Of a stretch of 64,000 bases of DNA, positions 53,365 to 62,085 are shown one piece after another. The DNA is taken from NCBI GenBank assembly GCA_020161355.1, contig JAIUOF010000002.1:186001-250000 (forward strand), read 5' to 3'. Below the pieces are notes generated by a model. That model was not told where the DNA came from. It ran no database searches and saw only the letters and a list, made by a program, of their open reading frames with translations. Source of the DNA: Bacteroidota bacterium. GTDB lineage: Bacteria; Bacteroidota; Bacteroidia; Cytophagales; Spirosomataceae. Numbering within the stretch: the first letter of the stretch is position 1; every line of letters starts with the position of its first letter. Made by a program: the position numbers and the translations under genes.

Positions 53365-54660
53365 TTAGTCTTCTTCCTCGTCTTGATTTTTCTTGGTTAC
53401 CAACATTTTATCGATACGGTTTTTGTCCATATCTATTATCTCAAATTCAAATTCTTCCCAATCAAACTTATCACCGGTATCCGGAATTTCCTTCAAAATA
53501 TGTAAGGCAAAACCTCCCATAGTATCAAAACCGGTATATTCTTTACGGTTGGGTAATTCTATCTCAAATTCCTGAAGAAAATCATCAAAAGGTAGTGAAG
53601 CATCAATCAAGAAGCTACCATCGTCTCTTTTGGTGATTTCAAATTCAAATTCATTAGTTTCAGAAATATCCCCAACCAATGCGTCCAAAATATCATTCAT
53701 GGTGACTATTCCCACCACATTACCGTATTCATCTACGATTACACCAAAGTGAATTTTCTCTTCCTGAAACTTCTCTAAAACCTGATAAGCATGATTATTT
53801 TCGGGAATATATAGTGGCGGTCTGAGATTTTTCTCAAGGACTTTTAATTCTTTATCCATTGACTTTCCAAGCAAATCTTTGATATAAAGCAATCCTTTCA
53901 TATCATTGATTCCATCTTTGCATACAGGATACACCGAATGCTTCTTGTCGATAATTTTTTCTTTGTTTATAGTAAAATCGTCGTCAAGATCAAGAAAAGT
54001 GACTTCGTTGATATTGGTCATCAAAGAAGTGATTCTACGGTCGCCCAGATGAAAAACATTCTGAACAATCTCATGTTCAATCTCTTCAATAGTACCACCA
54101 CTAGCCCCTTCTTGCATAAGCGTCTTGATTTCTTCTTCTGTCACAGACTGGTCATTTTCTTTCAAACCTATCATTTTGAAAATCAAATCGCTGGTTTTAC
54201 TCAAAAGCCAAATAAACGGAGAAGTGAGTTTTGAAACCCATTCCATTGGTTTTACTACCCCCATGGCGATATCTTCCGCTTTGGCCATCCCCACTCTTTT
54301 GGGCACCAGTTCACCAAAAATTAAAGTTAAAAAAGTAAGAACAATGGTAATGATAATTACTGCCAATGTTTCGGCATATGGAGCCAGAGAAGTAAAATTC
54401 TGAAAAACGGGAATTAGATAACCCTTAAAGGTATCGCCGGAATATATACCTGTTAAAATGCTGATTAAGGTAATGCCAATCTGAACTGTTGAAAGAAATC
54501 GTCCAGGTGAATTGGCTAGTGCAAGTGCAGAATTTGCACGTTTATCGCCGTTTTTGGCGGCAATTTCCAATTTTGTTTTTCTAGATGAAACCAAGGCTAT
54601 TTCAGCCATTGAAAACAAACCATTAAGTAAAATCAGAAAAATAATAATAAATATTTCCAT
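53365..54660 (-). CDS. CNNM/CorC-family membrane protein (gliding-motility GldE/hemolysin C type)
   Basis: From the ATG at 54660 the protein has 431 residues: a DUF21/CNNM membrane domain (1-190, with MEIFIIIFLILLNGLFSMAE and FGELVPKRVGMAKAED), two CBS domains (about 210-340, with VYPVCKDGINDMKGLLYI and HFGVIVDEYGNVVGIVTMND) and a C-terminal CorC_HlyC domain. Members are linked to Mg2+/Co2+ transport. Bacteroidota GldE belongs to the same family, so a link to gliding cannot be excluded. It is divergent from the Nudix gene. Confidence 0.88.
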   Translation of the reverse strand: MEIFIIIFLILLNGLFSMAEIALVSSRKTKLEIAAKNGDKRANSALALANSPGRFLSTVQIGITLISILTGIYSGDTFKGYLIPVFQNFTSLAPYAETLAVIIITIVLTFLTLIFGELVPKRVGMAKAEDIAMGVVKPMEWVSKLTSPFIWLLSKTSDLIFKMIGLKENDQSVTEEEIKTLMQEGASGGTIEEIEHEIVQNVFHLGDRRITSLMTNINEVTFLDLDDDFTINKEKIIDKKHSVYPVCKDGINDMKGLLYIKDLLGKSMDKELKVLEKNLRPPLYIPENNHAYQVLEKFQEEKIHFGVIVDEYGNVVGIVTMNDILDALVGDISETNEFEFEITKRDDGSFLIDASLPFDDFLQEFEIELPNRKEYTGFDTMGGFALHILKEIPDTGDKFDWEEFEFEIIDMDKNRIDKMLVTKKNQDEEED

Positions 54661-54814
54661 CAAGATTTTGATAACCGAACTGATTATCACTGGTGATTTT
54701 GACGCAAAGTAACGAATTTTTTAAAAAACTTTAATGGCTGACAATCAAAAATTAATATAGGAATGCATTTAAAGTGGCATTTGACTTACCTTTGTGTTTT
54801 TTTAAACCAATTCA

Positions 54815-55501
54815 ATGATCATTTTTGTCAATAACATACCTTTTTGCATTTCTGAAAATCCAAGGATTGCTGAAACTTATACACAGATACACGATGCAAA
54901 AAAAATCAAATCAGAAATACTGGATTTTGATGGCAATATTTTGATAAAAAACGCAACTGCCGGGTTTATTCTGGAGGTAATTTCCAAAGCTCAGGTTATA
55001 AAAGAATTGGGGAATTTGGTAAAAGTGACTTTTTGGGTTGAAAATAAAGAGAAAATCAAGAAATCGGTAAAAACAAAAATACCTGTGATAAAAGCGGCAG
55101 GTGGTGTGGTTGAAAATCATAAAAATGAAATACTTATGATGAAACGCCTGGGACACTGGGACTTACCGAAAGGCAAAGCCGATCCCGGCGAAAACTCAGC
55201 CACCACCGCCCAACGAGAAGTTGAAGAGGAATGTAATGTGCAAGTTATTGTGAAAGAGAAGGTTTGTACCACCTGGCATACCTATTTCCTAAAAGAAAAA
55301 CTCGTCCTAAAACGCACTAAATGGTATCGGATGATACTCATTACCGATAAAAAAATGAAACCTCAAAAAGAAGAAGGAATAGAAGAATTGAAGTGGATGA
55401 ACAGGAATGCCGTGGAACAAAGTATGTCTGAATCCTACAAGACCATTGAATTCGTAATTTCGAAATATTACGATTCTCATCTGGTTTTTGGCAATAATTA
55501 A
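54815..55501 (+). CDS. Nudix hydrolase
   Basis: A 228-residue protein with a Nudix box G-x5-E-x7-REVEEE around GKADPGENSATTAQREVEEE; the usual Gly after EE is replaced by Cys (EECNV). The first 85 residues form an extra N-terminal domain seen in other Bacteroidota Nudix proteins. It should cleave a nucleoside diphosphate linked to another group; the substrate is not predictable. Single gene. Confidence 0.88.
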   Translation: MIIFVNNIPFCISENPRIAETYTQIHDAKKIKSEILDFDGNILIKNATAGFILEVISKAQVIKELGNLVKVTFWVENKEKIKKSVKTKIPVIKAAGGVVENHKNEILMMKRLGHWDLPKGKADPGENSATTAQREVEEECNVQVIVKEKVCTTWHTYFLKEKLVLKRTKWYRMILITDKKMKPQKEEGIEELKWMNRNAVEQSMSESYKTIEFVISKYYDSHLVFGNN

Positions 55502-55641
55502 TAATTTTCTAAAAACTTTATATGTAAATCAATATTTAAATGAACCCAAATACGTTTTTATTCGTCTAAAATAAAATTATTAAAATAAAATTAATTTTTT
55601 ATAATTTTGGATTCTTAAACATTTAAAAATTTTCTAAGAAA

Positions 55642-56334
55642 ATGAAAAAAATATTGAGCCTTATTTTGGCAGTTTTGGTAAGCTTTTCAGTAGCCACAGC
55701 CCAAAGTTCAAAAAAATCTGATTCAAAAAAATCAAAAACCGAAAAGACAACCAAAGAGAAAGATTCTAAGTCAAAGTCAACTAAAGAAACAAAAACTAAA
55801 AAGTCTGATGATGATTCAAAGTCGAAAACGACCAAAGAAAGTAAAACCAAAAAAGTAGATGGTGATTCAAAGTCTAAAACTACCAAAGAAAGTAAGACCA
55901 AGAAGGTAGATGGTGATTCGAAATCTAAAACTACCAAAGAGTCAAAGACCAAAGTAGATGGTGACTCCAAGTCAAAAACTACTAAAGAGACTAAAACCAA
56001 AGCAGACGGAGATTCTAAATCAAAAACCACCAAAGAAACTAAAACTAAGGTTGACGGTGACTCAAAATCAAAAACCACTAAAGAAACCAAAACAAAAGTA
56101 GATGGGGATTCTAAAGGTACCAAAGGCACAAAAGGGAAAGCCGATGAAAAAGTTACCAATAAAACCACTACCAAGCAAACTCAGGCTAATACCTCAACTC
56201 AAAAGAAAGTTGCAGGTGATGACAAACCAGTGGGCAAAGACGATAAAGGCCGTACCATTTATGAAGGCCCAAGAGGTGGTAGATACTACATCAACTCAAA
56301 CGGAAACAAAACTTATATTAAGAGAGATAATTAA
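55642..56334 (+). CDS. Secreted Lys/Thr-rich repeat protein with PBCV-type basic adaptor domain
   Basis: The 230-residue protein has a signal peptide (LSLILAVLVSFSVATAQ), then about 130 residues of 16- or 17-residue repeats built on KVDGDSKSKTTKETKT, and a C-terminal domain of about 33 residues (RTIYEGPRGGRYYINSNGNK) that matches the PBCV-specific basic adaptor domain first seen in chlorella viruses. The repeats are strongly basic and probably disordered. It may bind anionic surface polymer or DNA outside the cell. Function is not known. Repeat number differs little between copies at DNA level, so recent expansion is likely. Confidence 0.75.
   Translation: MKKILSLILAVLVSFSVATAQSSKKSDSKKSKTEKTTKEKDSKSKSTKETKTKKSDDDSKSKTTKESKTKKVDGDSKSKTTKESKTKKVDGDSKSKTTKESKTKVDGDSKSKTTKETKTKADGDSKSKTTKETKTKVDGDSKSKTTKETKTKVDGDSKGTKGTKGKADEKVTNKTTTKQTQANTSTQKKVAGDDKPVGKDDKGRTIYEGPRGGRYYINSNGNKTYIKRDN
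55790..56105 (+). repeat. In-frame 48/51-bp tandem repeats
   Basis: About six copies of a Lys/Thr/Asp-coding unit (GATGGTGATTCAAAGTC at the core) lie in the preceding gene. Copies alternate between 51 and 48 bp because some have a double Lys codon before VDG. Confidence 0.8.
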
Positions 56335-56356
56335 TATTCTTAAAATATTTTAATAA

Positions 56357-56380
56357 AGCCTGGAGAAATCCGGGCTTTTT
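56357..56380 (+). terminator. Terminator of the Lys-rich repeat gene
   Basis: AGCCTGG/CCGGGCT stem (one T-G pair) followed by five T, 20 bp after the stop codon. Confidence 0.75.
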
Positions 56381-56426
56381 GTTTTTATTTTTGCTTTAAT
56401 TATTCCTTTTCTTAAATAAAAATCAA

Positions 56427-57494
56427 ATGAAAATAAGGGTTTTGGTAGTAGGGTGTGGAAATATGGGCTCATCCCATGCTTTGGCATATCATAATATTCC
56501 GGAATTTGAAATATGTGGAATCGTATCTCCCGGTGACAGTAAAAAGCGATTAGATGTAAAATTAGGAGGTGGTCACCAGCTTTTCAATGATTATTATGAA
56601 GCCCTTGAATCAACGAAACCCGATGCTGTAAGTATTAATACCTATCCCGACACCCACGAAGCTTATGCTATTGCGGCTCTTGAAGCCGGTTGCCATGTGT
56701 TTATTGAAAAACCTCTTGCCGATACTGTGGAAGGTGCTGAAAGAGTGGCTGCAGCCGCAAAAAAACACAATAAAAAACTGGTAATAGGTTATATCCTGAG
56801 GGTGCATCCATCGTGGGAAAAGTTTGTAGAAATAGCTCAGCAACTTGGTAAACCACTGGTAATGAGAATGAACCTCAACCAACAAAGTCATGGAATCATG
56901 TGGGAGGTGCATAAAAACCTAATGAAAAGTCTTAGCCCGATTGTGGACTGCGGAGTTCACTATATTGATGTGATGTGTCAAATGACACGGTCAAAACCCG
57001 TGTGGGTAAGTGCTATAGGGGCTAAAATGACAGATGAGATTCCGGCTGACAACTATAACTATGGCCAATTACAAATCAGATTTGAAGATGGTTCGGTGGG
57101 TTGGTATGAAGCAGGCTGGGGACCAATGATGAGTGAGACTGCGTTTTTTGTAAAAGATGTAATCGGGCCAAAAGGATGTGTTTCCATTGTAGCAAAAGAC
57201 GCTGGCAACGCTGGCAACTCGGACAATGTGGACGCTCACACCAAAACAGAGTCGTTAAAAATCCATTATGCAGATATGGATGATGCCAATAATTTCACAA
57301 AAAAAGACGATTGGATAGATTTCAAAGACGAACCAGACCATAACGAACTCTGCAAAAGAGAACAATTATTTTTTCTCAATGCTATCCAAAAAAACACAGA
57401 CTTAAGTGACCATATTGAAGATGCTGTAAATAGTCTGAGGATTGCATTTGCTTGTGATGAATCAGTGAAAACAGGAGAAGTGGTAAGGATGTAA
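56427..57494 (+). CDS. Gfo/Idh/MocA-family NAD(P)-dependent oxidoreductase
   Basis: The 355-residue protein begins with a dinucleotide fold (RVLVVGCGNMGSSHALAYHN), has the conserved EKP motif (HVFIEKPLADT) and a catalytic-type DCGVHYIDVM with its His. The substrate is a sugar or inositol derivative, not known. No sugar genes are adjacent. It is convergent with the fibre-like operon with only 3 bp between stop codons and no clear terminator. Confidence 0.9.
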   Translation: MKIRVLVVGCGNMGSSHALAYHNIPEFEICGIVSPGDSKKRLDVKLGGGHQLFNDYYEALESTKPDAVSINTYPDTHEAYAIAALEAGCHVFIEKPLADTVEGAERVAAAAKKHNKKLVIGYILRVHPSWEKFVEIAQQLGKPLVMRMNLNQQSHGIMWEVHKNLMKSLSPIVDCGVHYIDVMCQMTRSKPVWVSAIGAKMTDEIPADNYNYGQLQIRFEDGSVGWYEAGWGPMMSETAFFVKDVIGPKGCVSIVAKDAGNAGNSDNVDAHTKTESLKIHYADMDDANNFTKKDDWIDFKDEPDHNELCKREQLFFLNAIQKNTDLSDHIEDAVNSLRIAFACDESVKTGEVVRM

Positions 57495-57497
57495 AAA

Positions 57498-57974
57498 TTA
57501 GTTGGATACCGTGTAAACAACGGTAGTCTGGTAGGTCTTAGCGGGTAATAACAACGACCTCCCCCCTATTCTGTATTGAACAGCAACATTGGTTCTGCTG
57601 GTGGCATTCCCCATATTACCACTGTAAAAGACCTGTGGAGAATTTGAAAGAGCAATGTAAGAAGTAACTCCATTTATGGTACCTGTACTACCTCCCGTGC
57701 CGTTGGTTCGTCTTCGGGCAGAAAGTATAAGAGAAGAATCCCAATCAATATCACTTTTATGAATTCTCACTGTATAGCTGGAATTAAAAGAAAATCCAGA
57801 AATAGAAACCAGCGATTGATTGGTTGCACTATTGACGTTGGCCGTATAGTTAGAACCCGCTTCTGTATAGCTACTGGCCAAAACTGATGCCGTCCATCCT
57901 GAGCTTACGGTTATAGTCTGTCCGAAAGACTGAATTGTTAAAAGAAAAAAAGTAAGAAAGACCAGCTTTTTCAT
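57498..57974 (-). CDS. Secreted subunit-like protein, third of three (158 aa)
   Basis: Signal peptide (LTFFLLTIQSFGQ), then about 140 residues of Ser/Thr/Asn-rich beta strands. It is more diverged than the other two but keeps a central Trp (SDIDWDSSLIL), a Gly-rich loop (TNGTGGSTGT) and the end pattern hydrophobic-x-YT-hydrophobic (TTVVYTVSN). It is the last gene of the operon; its start codon shares one base with the upstream stop. I infer a minor or tip subunit of a surface fibre. Positions of the Trp and of the C-terminal strand are seen; the role is inference. Confidence 0.7.
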   Translation of the reverse strand: MKKLVFLTFFLLTIQSFGQTITVSSGWTASVLASSYTEAGSNYTANVNSATNQSLVSISGFSFNSSYTVRIHKSDIDWDSSLILSARRRTNGTGGSTGTINGVTSYIALSNSPQVFYSGNMGNATSRTNVAVQYRIGGRSLLLPAKTYQTTVVYTVSN

Positions 57975-58498
57975 CAGTTATCAACCATAGTATAAACAAT
58001 CGTAACGTTGGAGGTTTGATTTCGAAGTAAAGAAAAATCTCCGATTCCAAGCGTGAAAGTTAACATGTAACCATTATTGGCACCATTTCCTGTATAAGCT
58101 CCACCAATATTGTTTACTATAGCCTGAGGAGAAGTGGTTAAAGTAAGGGAGCTCACGGGTGTGCCTCTTGCTCCGGCTCCGGCTCCAGCCACTGATGCCA
58201 CCGCGAGATTAATATTGACCCCACCCGGCATTGTGCCCGATACACTAGCCATAACTTTCCGAGTGACAGATGGAGGTACAGCCGAAGAAAAATTAAGCCA
58301 TTTGGTATTATTTGAAGAAGTGGTGGTTATTTGATTTCCTGCTTCGGTAGGTGCCGTAAAACTTAAAGTAAACGTTGACCGATCGGGAGCAATATCAAGT
58401 AATGAAACACTGGGGAGTGTAAAGTTAACCCCAACTGACAATGTGGCTTGTCCGAAGGCGAAATTTGAAATCAATAAAAGGAATAGTATTTTCCTCAT
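57974..58498 (-). CDS. Secreted subunit-like protein, second of three (174 aa)
   Basis: Signal peptide (ILFLLLISNFAFGQ) then a beta-rich domain clearly homologous to the 187-residue protein at 62.1-62.6 kb: both have VPSV(A/S)LLD-like openings, a W-L-N-(F/Y)-S-S segment, a GAG-rich loop followed by GTP, and the C-terminal strand ending YTMVDN or YTLVDN. The start codon overlaps the stop of the barrel gene (ATGA). Probably a minor structural subunit. No known family is assigned; DUF4402- or WxL-type domains are the nearest in style. Confidence 0.72.
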   Translation of the reverse strand: MRKILFLLLISNFAFGQATLSVGVNFTLPSVSLLDIAPDRSTFTLSFTAPTEAGNQITTTSSNNTKWLNFSSAVPPSVTRKVMASVSGTMPGGVNINLAVASVAGAGAGARGTPVSSLTLTTSPQAIVNNIGGAYTGNGANNGYMLTFTLGIGDFSLLRNQTSNVTIVYTMVDN

Positions 58499-61203
58499 TT
58501 TTTGACGCTTAACTTAAACTCTTTGTTTGAAAAGAAAATTTTTCTTTGATTTTGTTTAACAGTAAAATCAGCATTTGAAATTTTCTCAGATTCAATATTA
58601 ACGATTTTTTCTTCTTCTGACACCTCAAATCCTTCAGTATTTCCTGTTAATATCACTTTAATTTTCCATTCACCCGGTTTTATTTCTTTAAATGAAAACT
58701 CATTTTCAGTATTTATTCTGGTCACAAAAGATTCTGTTCCATTTTCCAGCTTTAAAAGTACAACCGGTTTTTCTTTTTCCTTATTGATAGTCTGATCCCT
58801 TTCATCCAGCTCAAAGCTTACTTTTCCAACGACTCCGCCAGTTTTTATGTAAGGAATATTGACCATATGAACTGAGTCCTCTTTCACTACCACATCCAAT
58901 ACATCCTTTCTTTCCGGTATCATACCGATCAACTTCTCGTTTGGAACGACGGTAATATGGTATTTGTCCGGTAAAATATTATTAAACGCAAAATTACCTT
59001 CATTGTCGGTCAAAGACCTGTATTGTCCCATTTGTATCAACAGACCACCCAAATTACTTTCTATGGTATTAAACCCGAAAATCTTACCTTTTACACTTCC
59101 AATTTTCCTGTTTTTGACTGTTGGAATATTGAGTTTTAAAACATATCTCAAAGAAAAATAGGTTGTATTTTGGTTACTATTTTCCACACCGGGTATAAAT
59201 GCTTTTCCAGAAACCAAACTCAGGTTATGCCTTTTGAAATCAAATTCGAGTGATGCATCCATGAAGCTCTTTTTTTGAAAAAATTCATCAGGTGCAAAAT
59301 TATTTCTGTAAGTAAAATTAAGATTTACATAACTTTTAAAATTGATCCTTGCATTTCCACCATAATAATACAAATGCTCCAATTTATTCTGGATATTATA
59401 TTTTGATGTAATCTGTTGTTCAAAATATCCGCCAACCCACATCCAGGGCCTTATTCTAACCATTGGCTGAGCCATGTAACTTATTGATTTTCCCGAATTC
59501 TGAGCATCTTCTGCCAAATGATTTATAGCACTTCCGTATCGTGTCTGAGCAAAAAGCGACACTTTGTCGGCATTTAGAGAATATGAAAGATTCATGAAAT
59601 CTTCTGTGTAGTGGAATGTAGAAGGATCCCGTCGGTCTTCTCTTTCCTGATTGGTTAAGTTCAGGAAAATCATCTGTTTTTGATTGGGGAACCAACTTGT
59701 GAAGAAAGTAGTAGAGCGACTAAATGGTGCAGTAGCATACATTAGCAAGTCAAGGGCGGGATTGATTAGTGTAAAATTGGAGTTCACTCCCATTCCAAAT
59801 TTCCGGTTAAACTGATAATTTACACTATTGATAAACAAGCGGCTATTGTTATAAAAACCATGAAAATTTTTACCTGCGAAAACGGTCTCGCTGTTAATCG
59901 TTAATTTCGATAGCTGATAGTTAAATCTGTTGTAGATTCCTATGTCAGTTTTTCCTTTAGCGTTTCCGAGGGCAATTTCTGAAACCAGCTTTCCTTTGGA
60001 ATTGACAAATTCAGAATTTAACCCAACTAAGTTAGTCCTGAATGCTATTTCTTTTTTAACTAATCCTTTATTGGTAAAATTGATACCGAAGCTAATTTTG
60101 TCGGAATATTTATACCGTATTCCGGCACCTATTGAATTTTTCTGCTCCAGGAAAAAACGGGCATTCTGATAAAATGTCCTGAATTCGAATTTCTTGACTT
60201 TTTGCTCAATGGCAATTCCACGACCAAACCGGCTAAATTCTGTCAGGTTACTTACCTGATTATTGAAGTCACCCAGAAATATTTTAGTCTGCTTTTTATG
60301 ATTGTATTCAAAAGAATACTGGTCATAGCTACCAATTTGAGGTAAATCAAGATTGTTGGGACCTCGAACCTGAAAATCAAAACCATGCTTTTCTTTCATA
60401 TCCAGAAACCCTGAACCAGTTGCAACATATTGAATGGCCGATTGGGGCTTACCATCAAGTGTAAAGTAAAGGTAGTTTACCCCCATTTGAGTAGGAATCC
60501 GGTGATAAGTATCTACTTTCGTGCTTGAATTACTAAATACCGGCACACTTACTGACTGAATTACAACGGCATCGCTTCCTTTTATTTTTGCCTGAACATC
60601 ATTCGAAGTAATCCAATAGTTATCTTTAGTTTGGGGTACTACTTGTTTCGCATTGATTATCGTCTGAGAATTTGGTGCAAGTTTAATGCTATCGCCTGTT
60701 ACAATCCATCCGCGATTTGAGGAAAGAAATATAGTTTCCTCCTGATTGCCAAAGTTTTCAAGGAGATATTCAACCGATAGCGTATCACCACTTTTGATAT
60801 ATTCCGGTTTATTCAAAGTGGTAAGATTGATATTTCTGATTTCTTCGATCTCAATATTCATGGGTTTAGAAACAACAATTTTGCCTTGTTTCATAAAATT
60901 AACCCTGATTTTGTACTTTCCTGAGTTAGAAAATTTATCAGTAGAAAAAGTAACAATGTATTTAAGATTTTTGCTGGCGGTTTCAATTTCTTTGGTGAGG
61001 ATTAGCTGCCATTTTTCTGGCCGGTAAAGATCCACAGTGATGCCATCTTCTTTTTTAAATTCGGTATTAAAAAATAAAGTAACCAGATGGCCGGGTTTAA
61101 TTTTTGAAGGAAAATCAGCCAAAACAACTTTGGGCGGTTGTTGTCGTTGGGCAACTACCGTCAGATTAATGAAAAAAATTGCTATGTAAACTAATTTTTT
61201 CAA
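58495..61203 (-). CDS. Usher-like outer-membrane barrel protein with Ig-like and CnaB-like domains (902 aa)
   Basis: Signal peptide (1-18), two Ig-like domains (about 25-225), a long region of amphipathic alternating strands with many aromatic girdle residues (about 240-690; for example FDFQVRGPNN, TYRNNFAPDEFF), typical of a 20-plus-strand outer-membrane barrel, then two carboxypeptidase-regulatory/CnaB-type domains (about 700-760 GSVKGKIFG...DNEGNFAFNNILPDKY; about 788-865 GGVVGKVSFEL...GEWKIKVIL). The overall plan (periplasmic domains, barrel, C-terminal beta domains) is that of a fimbrial usher, but the barrel and N-terminal domain do not match PapC/FimD motifs that I know. It is encoded between chaperone-like and subunit-like genes. 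Confidence 0.62.
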   Translation of the reverse strand: MKKLVYIAIFFINLTVVAQRQQPPKVVLADFPSKIKPGHLVTLFFNTEFKKEDGITVDLYRPEKWQLILTKEIETASKNLKYIVTFSTDKFSNSGKYKIRVNFMKQGKIVVSKPMNIEIEEIRNINLTTLNKPEYIKSGDTLSVEYLLENFGNQEETIFLSSNRGWIVTGDSIKLAPNSQTIINAKQVVPQTKDNYWITSNDVQAKIKGSDAVVIQSVSVPVFSNSSTKVDTYHRIPTQMGVNYLYFTLDGKPQSAIQYVATGSGFLDMKEKHGFDFQVRGPNNLDLPQIGSYDQYSFEYNHKKQTKIFLGDFNNQVSNLTEFSRFGRGIAIEQKVKKFEFRTFYQNARFFLEQKNSIGAGIRYKYSDKISFGINFTNKGLVKKEIAFRTNLVGLNSEFVNSKGKLVSEIALGNAKGKTDIGIYNRFNYQLSKLTINSETVFAGKNFHGFYNNSRLFINSVNYQFNRKFGMGVNSNFTLINPALDLLMYATAPFSRSTTFFTSWFPNQKQMIFLNLTNQEREDRRDPSTFHYTEDFMNLSYSLNADKVSLFAQTRYGSAINHLAEDAQNSGKSISYMAQPMVRIRPWMWVGGYFEQQITSKYNIQNKLEHLYYYGGNARINFKSYVNLNFTYRNNFAPDEFFQKKSFMDASLEFDFKRHNLSLVSGKAFIPGVENSNQNTTYFSLRYVLKLNIPTVKNRKIGSVKGKIFGFNTIESNLGGLLIQMGQYRSLTDNEGNFAFNNILPDKYHITVVPNEKLIGMIPERKDVLDVVVKEDSVHMVNIPYIKTGGVVGKVSFELDERDQTINKEKEKPVVLLKLENGTESFVTRINTENEFSFKEIKPGEWKIKVILTGNTEGFEVSEEEKIVNIESEKISNADFTVKQNQRKIFFSNKEFKLSVKK

Positions 61204-61235
61204 GTATAATGTTTTGATTTATAATTACTTTACAG

Positions 61236-62018
61236 TTAATTCAGATCCAGGGTCACATTGGCACCAAACAGGTCTTTACCATTATCTGCAACAATTATAC
61301 CATCATACTTTCCTGCGGGCATATCTTTAAGTTCTATTTCAAAATCGTTGCATTGGCCGGGATAAACTCTTTTAGTAAGACCTTCAATGGTCTTGATTTT
61401 CTTGCCTTCTTCGTTGTATATTTCAACCAGAATTTTGGTTTTAGAAGAATAAATGCCTTCGTTCTTCATTTTGAATGTCAAAACTTTCACGGCATCTTCT
61501 CTATCTTTCATTTCAATATTTTCAAAAACCAATTTGGGGCTTTTTACAGCTCCCAGGTCAGCGATAATTTGCACTGCATACCTTACCACTGAGTTGATAG
61601 TCATACCCTGCGACTGCTCTTCCTTTACAGGCTCGGCTCCTTCAATCATTAGCACAGACCAATAACTTCCGTCTTCCAGTGTTGTATTTGTAAGGTCAAT
61701 GGTGTAAAACAAAACATATTGTTCCATAGGAGCCAATATCTTCTCATCCACTACGGCTTTGAAGTACTTATCCAATGATCTTGGCTCGGTGCCCGGCTTA
61801 CTGTAATTGAAACTTTTGTCGCAATAACTTGATAAATCTTGCTTATAGATTAATATTCTCGCAGGTTTTGTAGATTCATTTTTCATTTCAATCTTGCCTG
61901 TGATCTTTTGACCAGACATGATGGTGTGCGTTTGAGTAAGACCGTTGGTGATTACTACGGCACCAAATGACGAGATGGATAAACTCAGAAGAATTAAAAC
62001 TTTTAGTAGATTTTTCAT
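61236..62018 (-). CDS. Periplasmic two-Ig-domain chaperone-like protein (260 aa)
   Basis: Signal peptide (LKVLILLSLSISSFGA) followed by two Ig-like domains (about 20-145 and 150-260). The first has the pattern of a pilus chaperone or DUF916-type domain: strand, conserved turn (MKNESTKPARILIYKQDLSS), long strand (YVLFYTIDL), and INSVVRYAVQIIADLG linking to domain 2. The length (241 mature residues) equals that of PapD/FimC. The Arg/Lys pair of classical chaperones is not evident. Encoded 32 bp before the barrel gene. I infer a chaperone for the secreted subunits. Confidence 0.6.
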   Translation of the reverse strand: MKNLLKVLILLSLSISSFGAVVITNGLTQTHTIMSGQKITGKIEMKNESTKPARILIYKQDLSSYCDKSFNYSKPGTEPRSLDKYFKAVVDEKILAPMEQYVLFYTIDLTNTTLEDGSYWSVLMIEGAEPVKEEQSQGMTINSVVRYAVQIIADLGAVKSPKLVFENIEMKDREDAVKVLTFKMKNEGIYSSKTKILVEIYNEEGKKIKTIEGLTKRVYPGQCNDFEIELKDMPAGKYDGIIVADNGKDLFGANVTLDLN

Positions 62019-62034
62019 TGGAAAGCTTAAATTT

Positions 62035-62068
62035 TAAAAAACCGGATAAGCAAATTTAGCTTACCCGG
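62035..62068 (-). terminator. Attenuator-like stem-loop after the first subunit gene
   Basis: On the minus strand a 10-bp stem (arms 62042-62051 and 62059-62068, one G-U pair) with 7-nt loop is followed by six T, 17 bp after the stop codon of the first subunit gene and before the chaperone-like gene. It would let most transcripts end after the major subunit. Confidence 0.7.
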
Positions 62069-62085
62069 CTCAATATTCAAAATTC

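Noticed and set aside
55623..56174. 183-residue open frame opposite the Lys-rich repeats
   Set aside because: The Val/Leu/Phe repeats are only the complement of the Lys/Thr repeats. The plus strand has signal peptide, domain and terminator.
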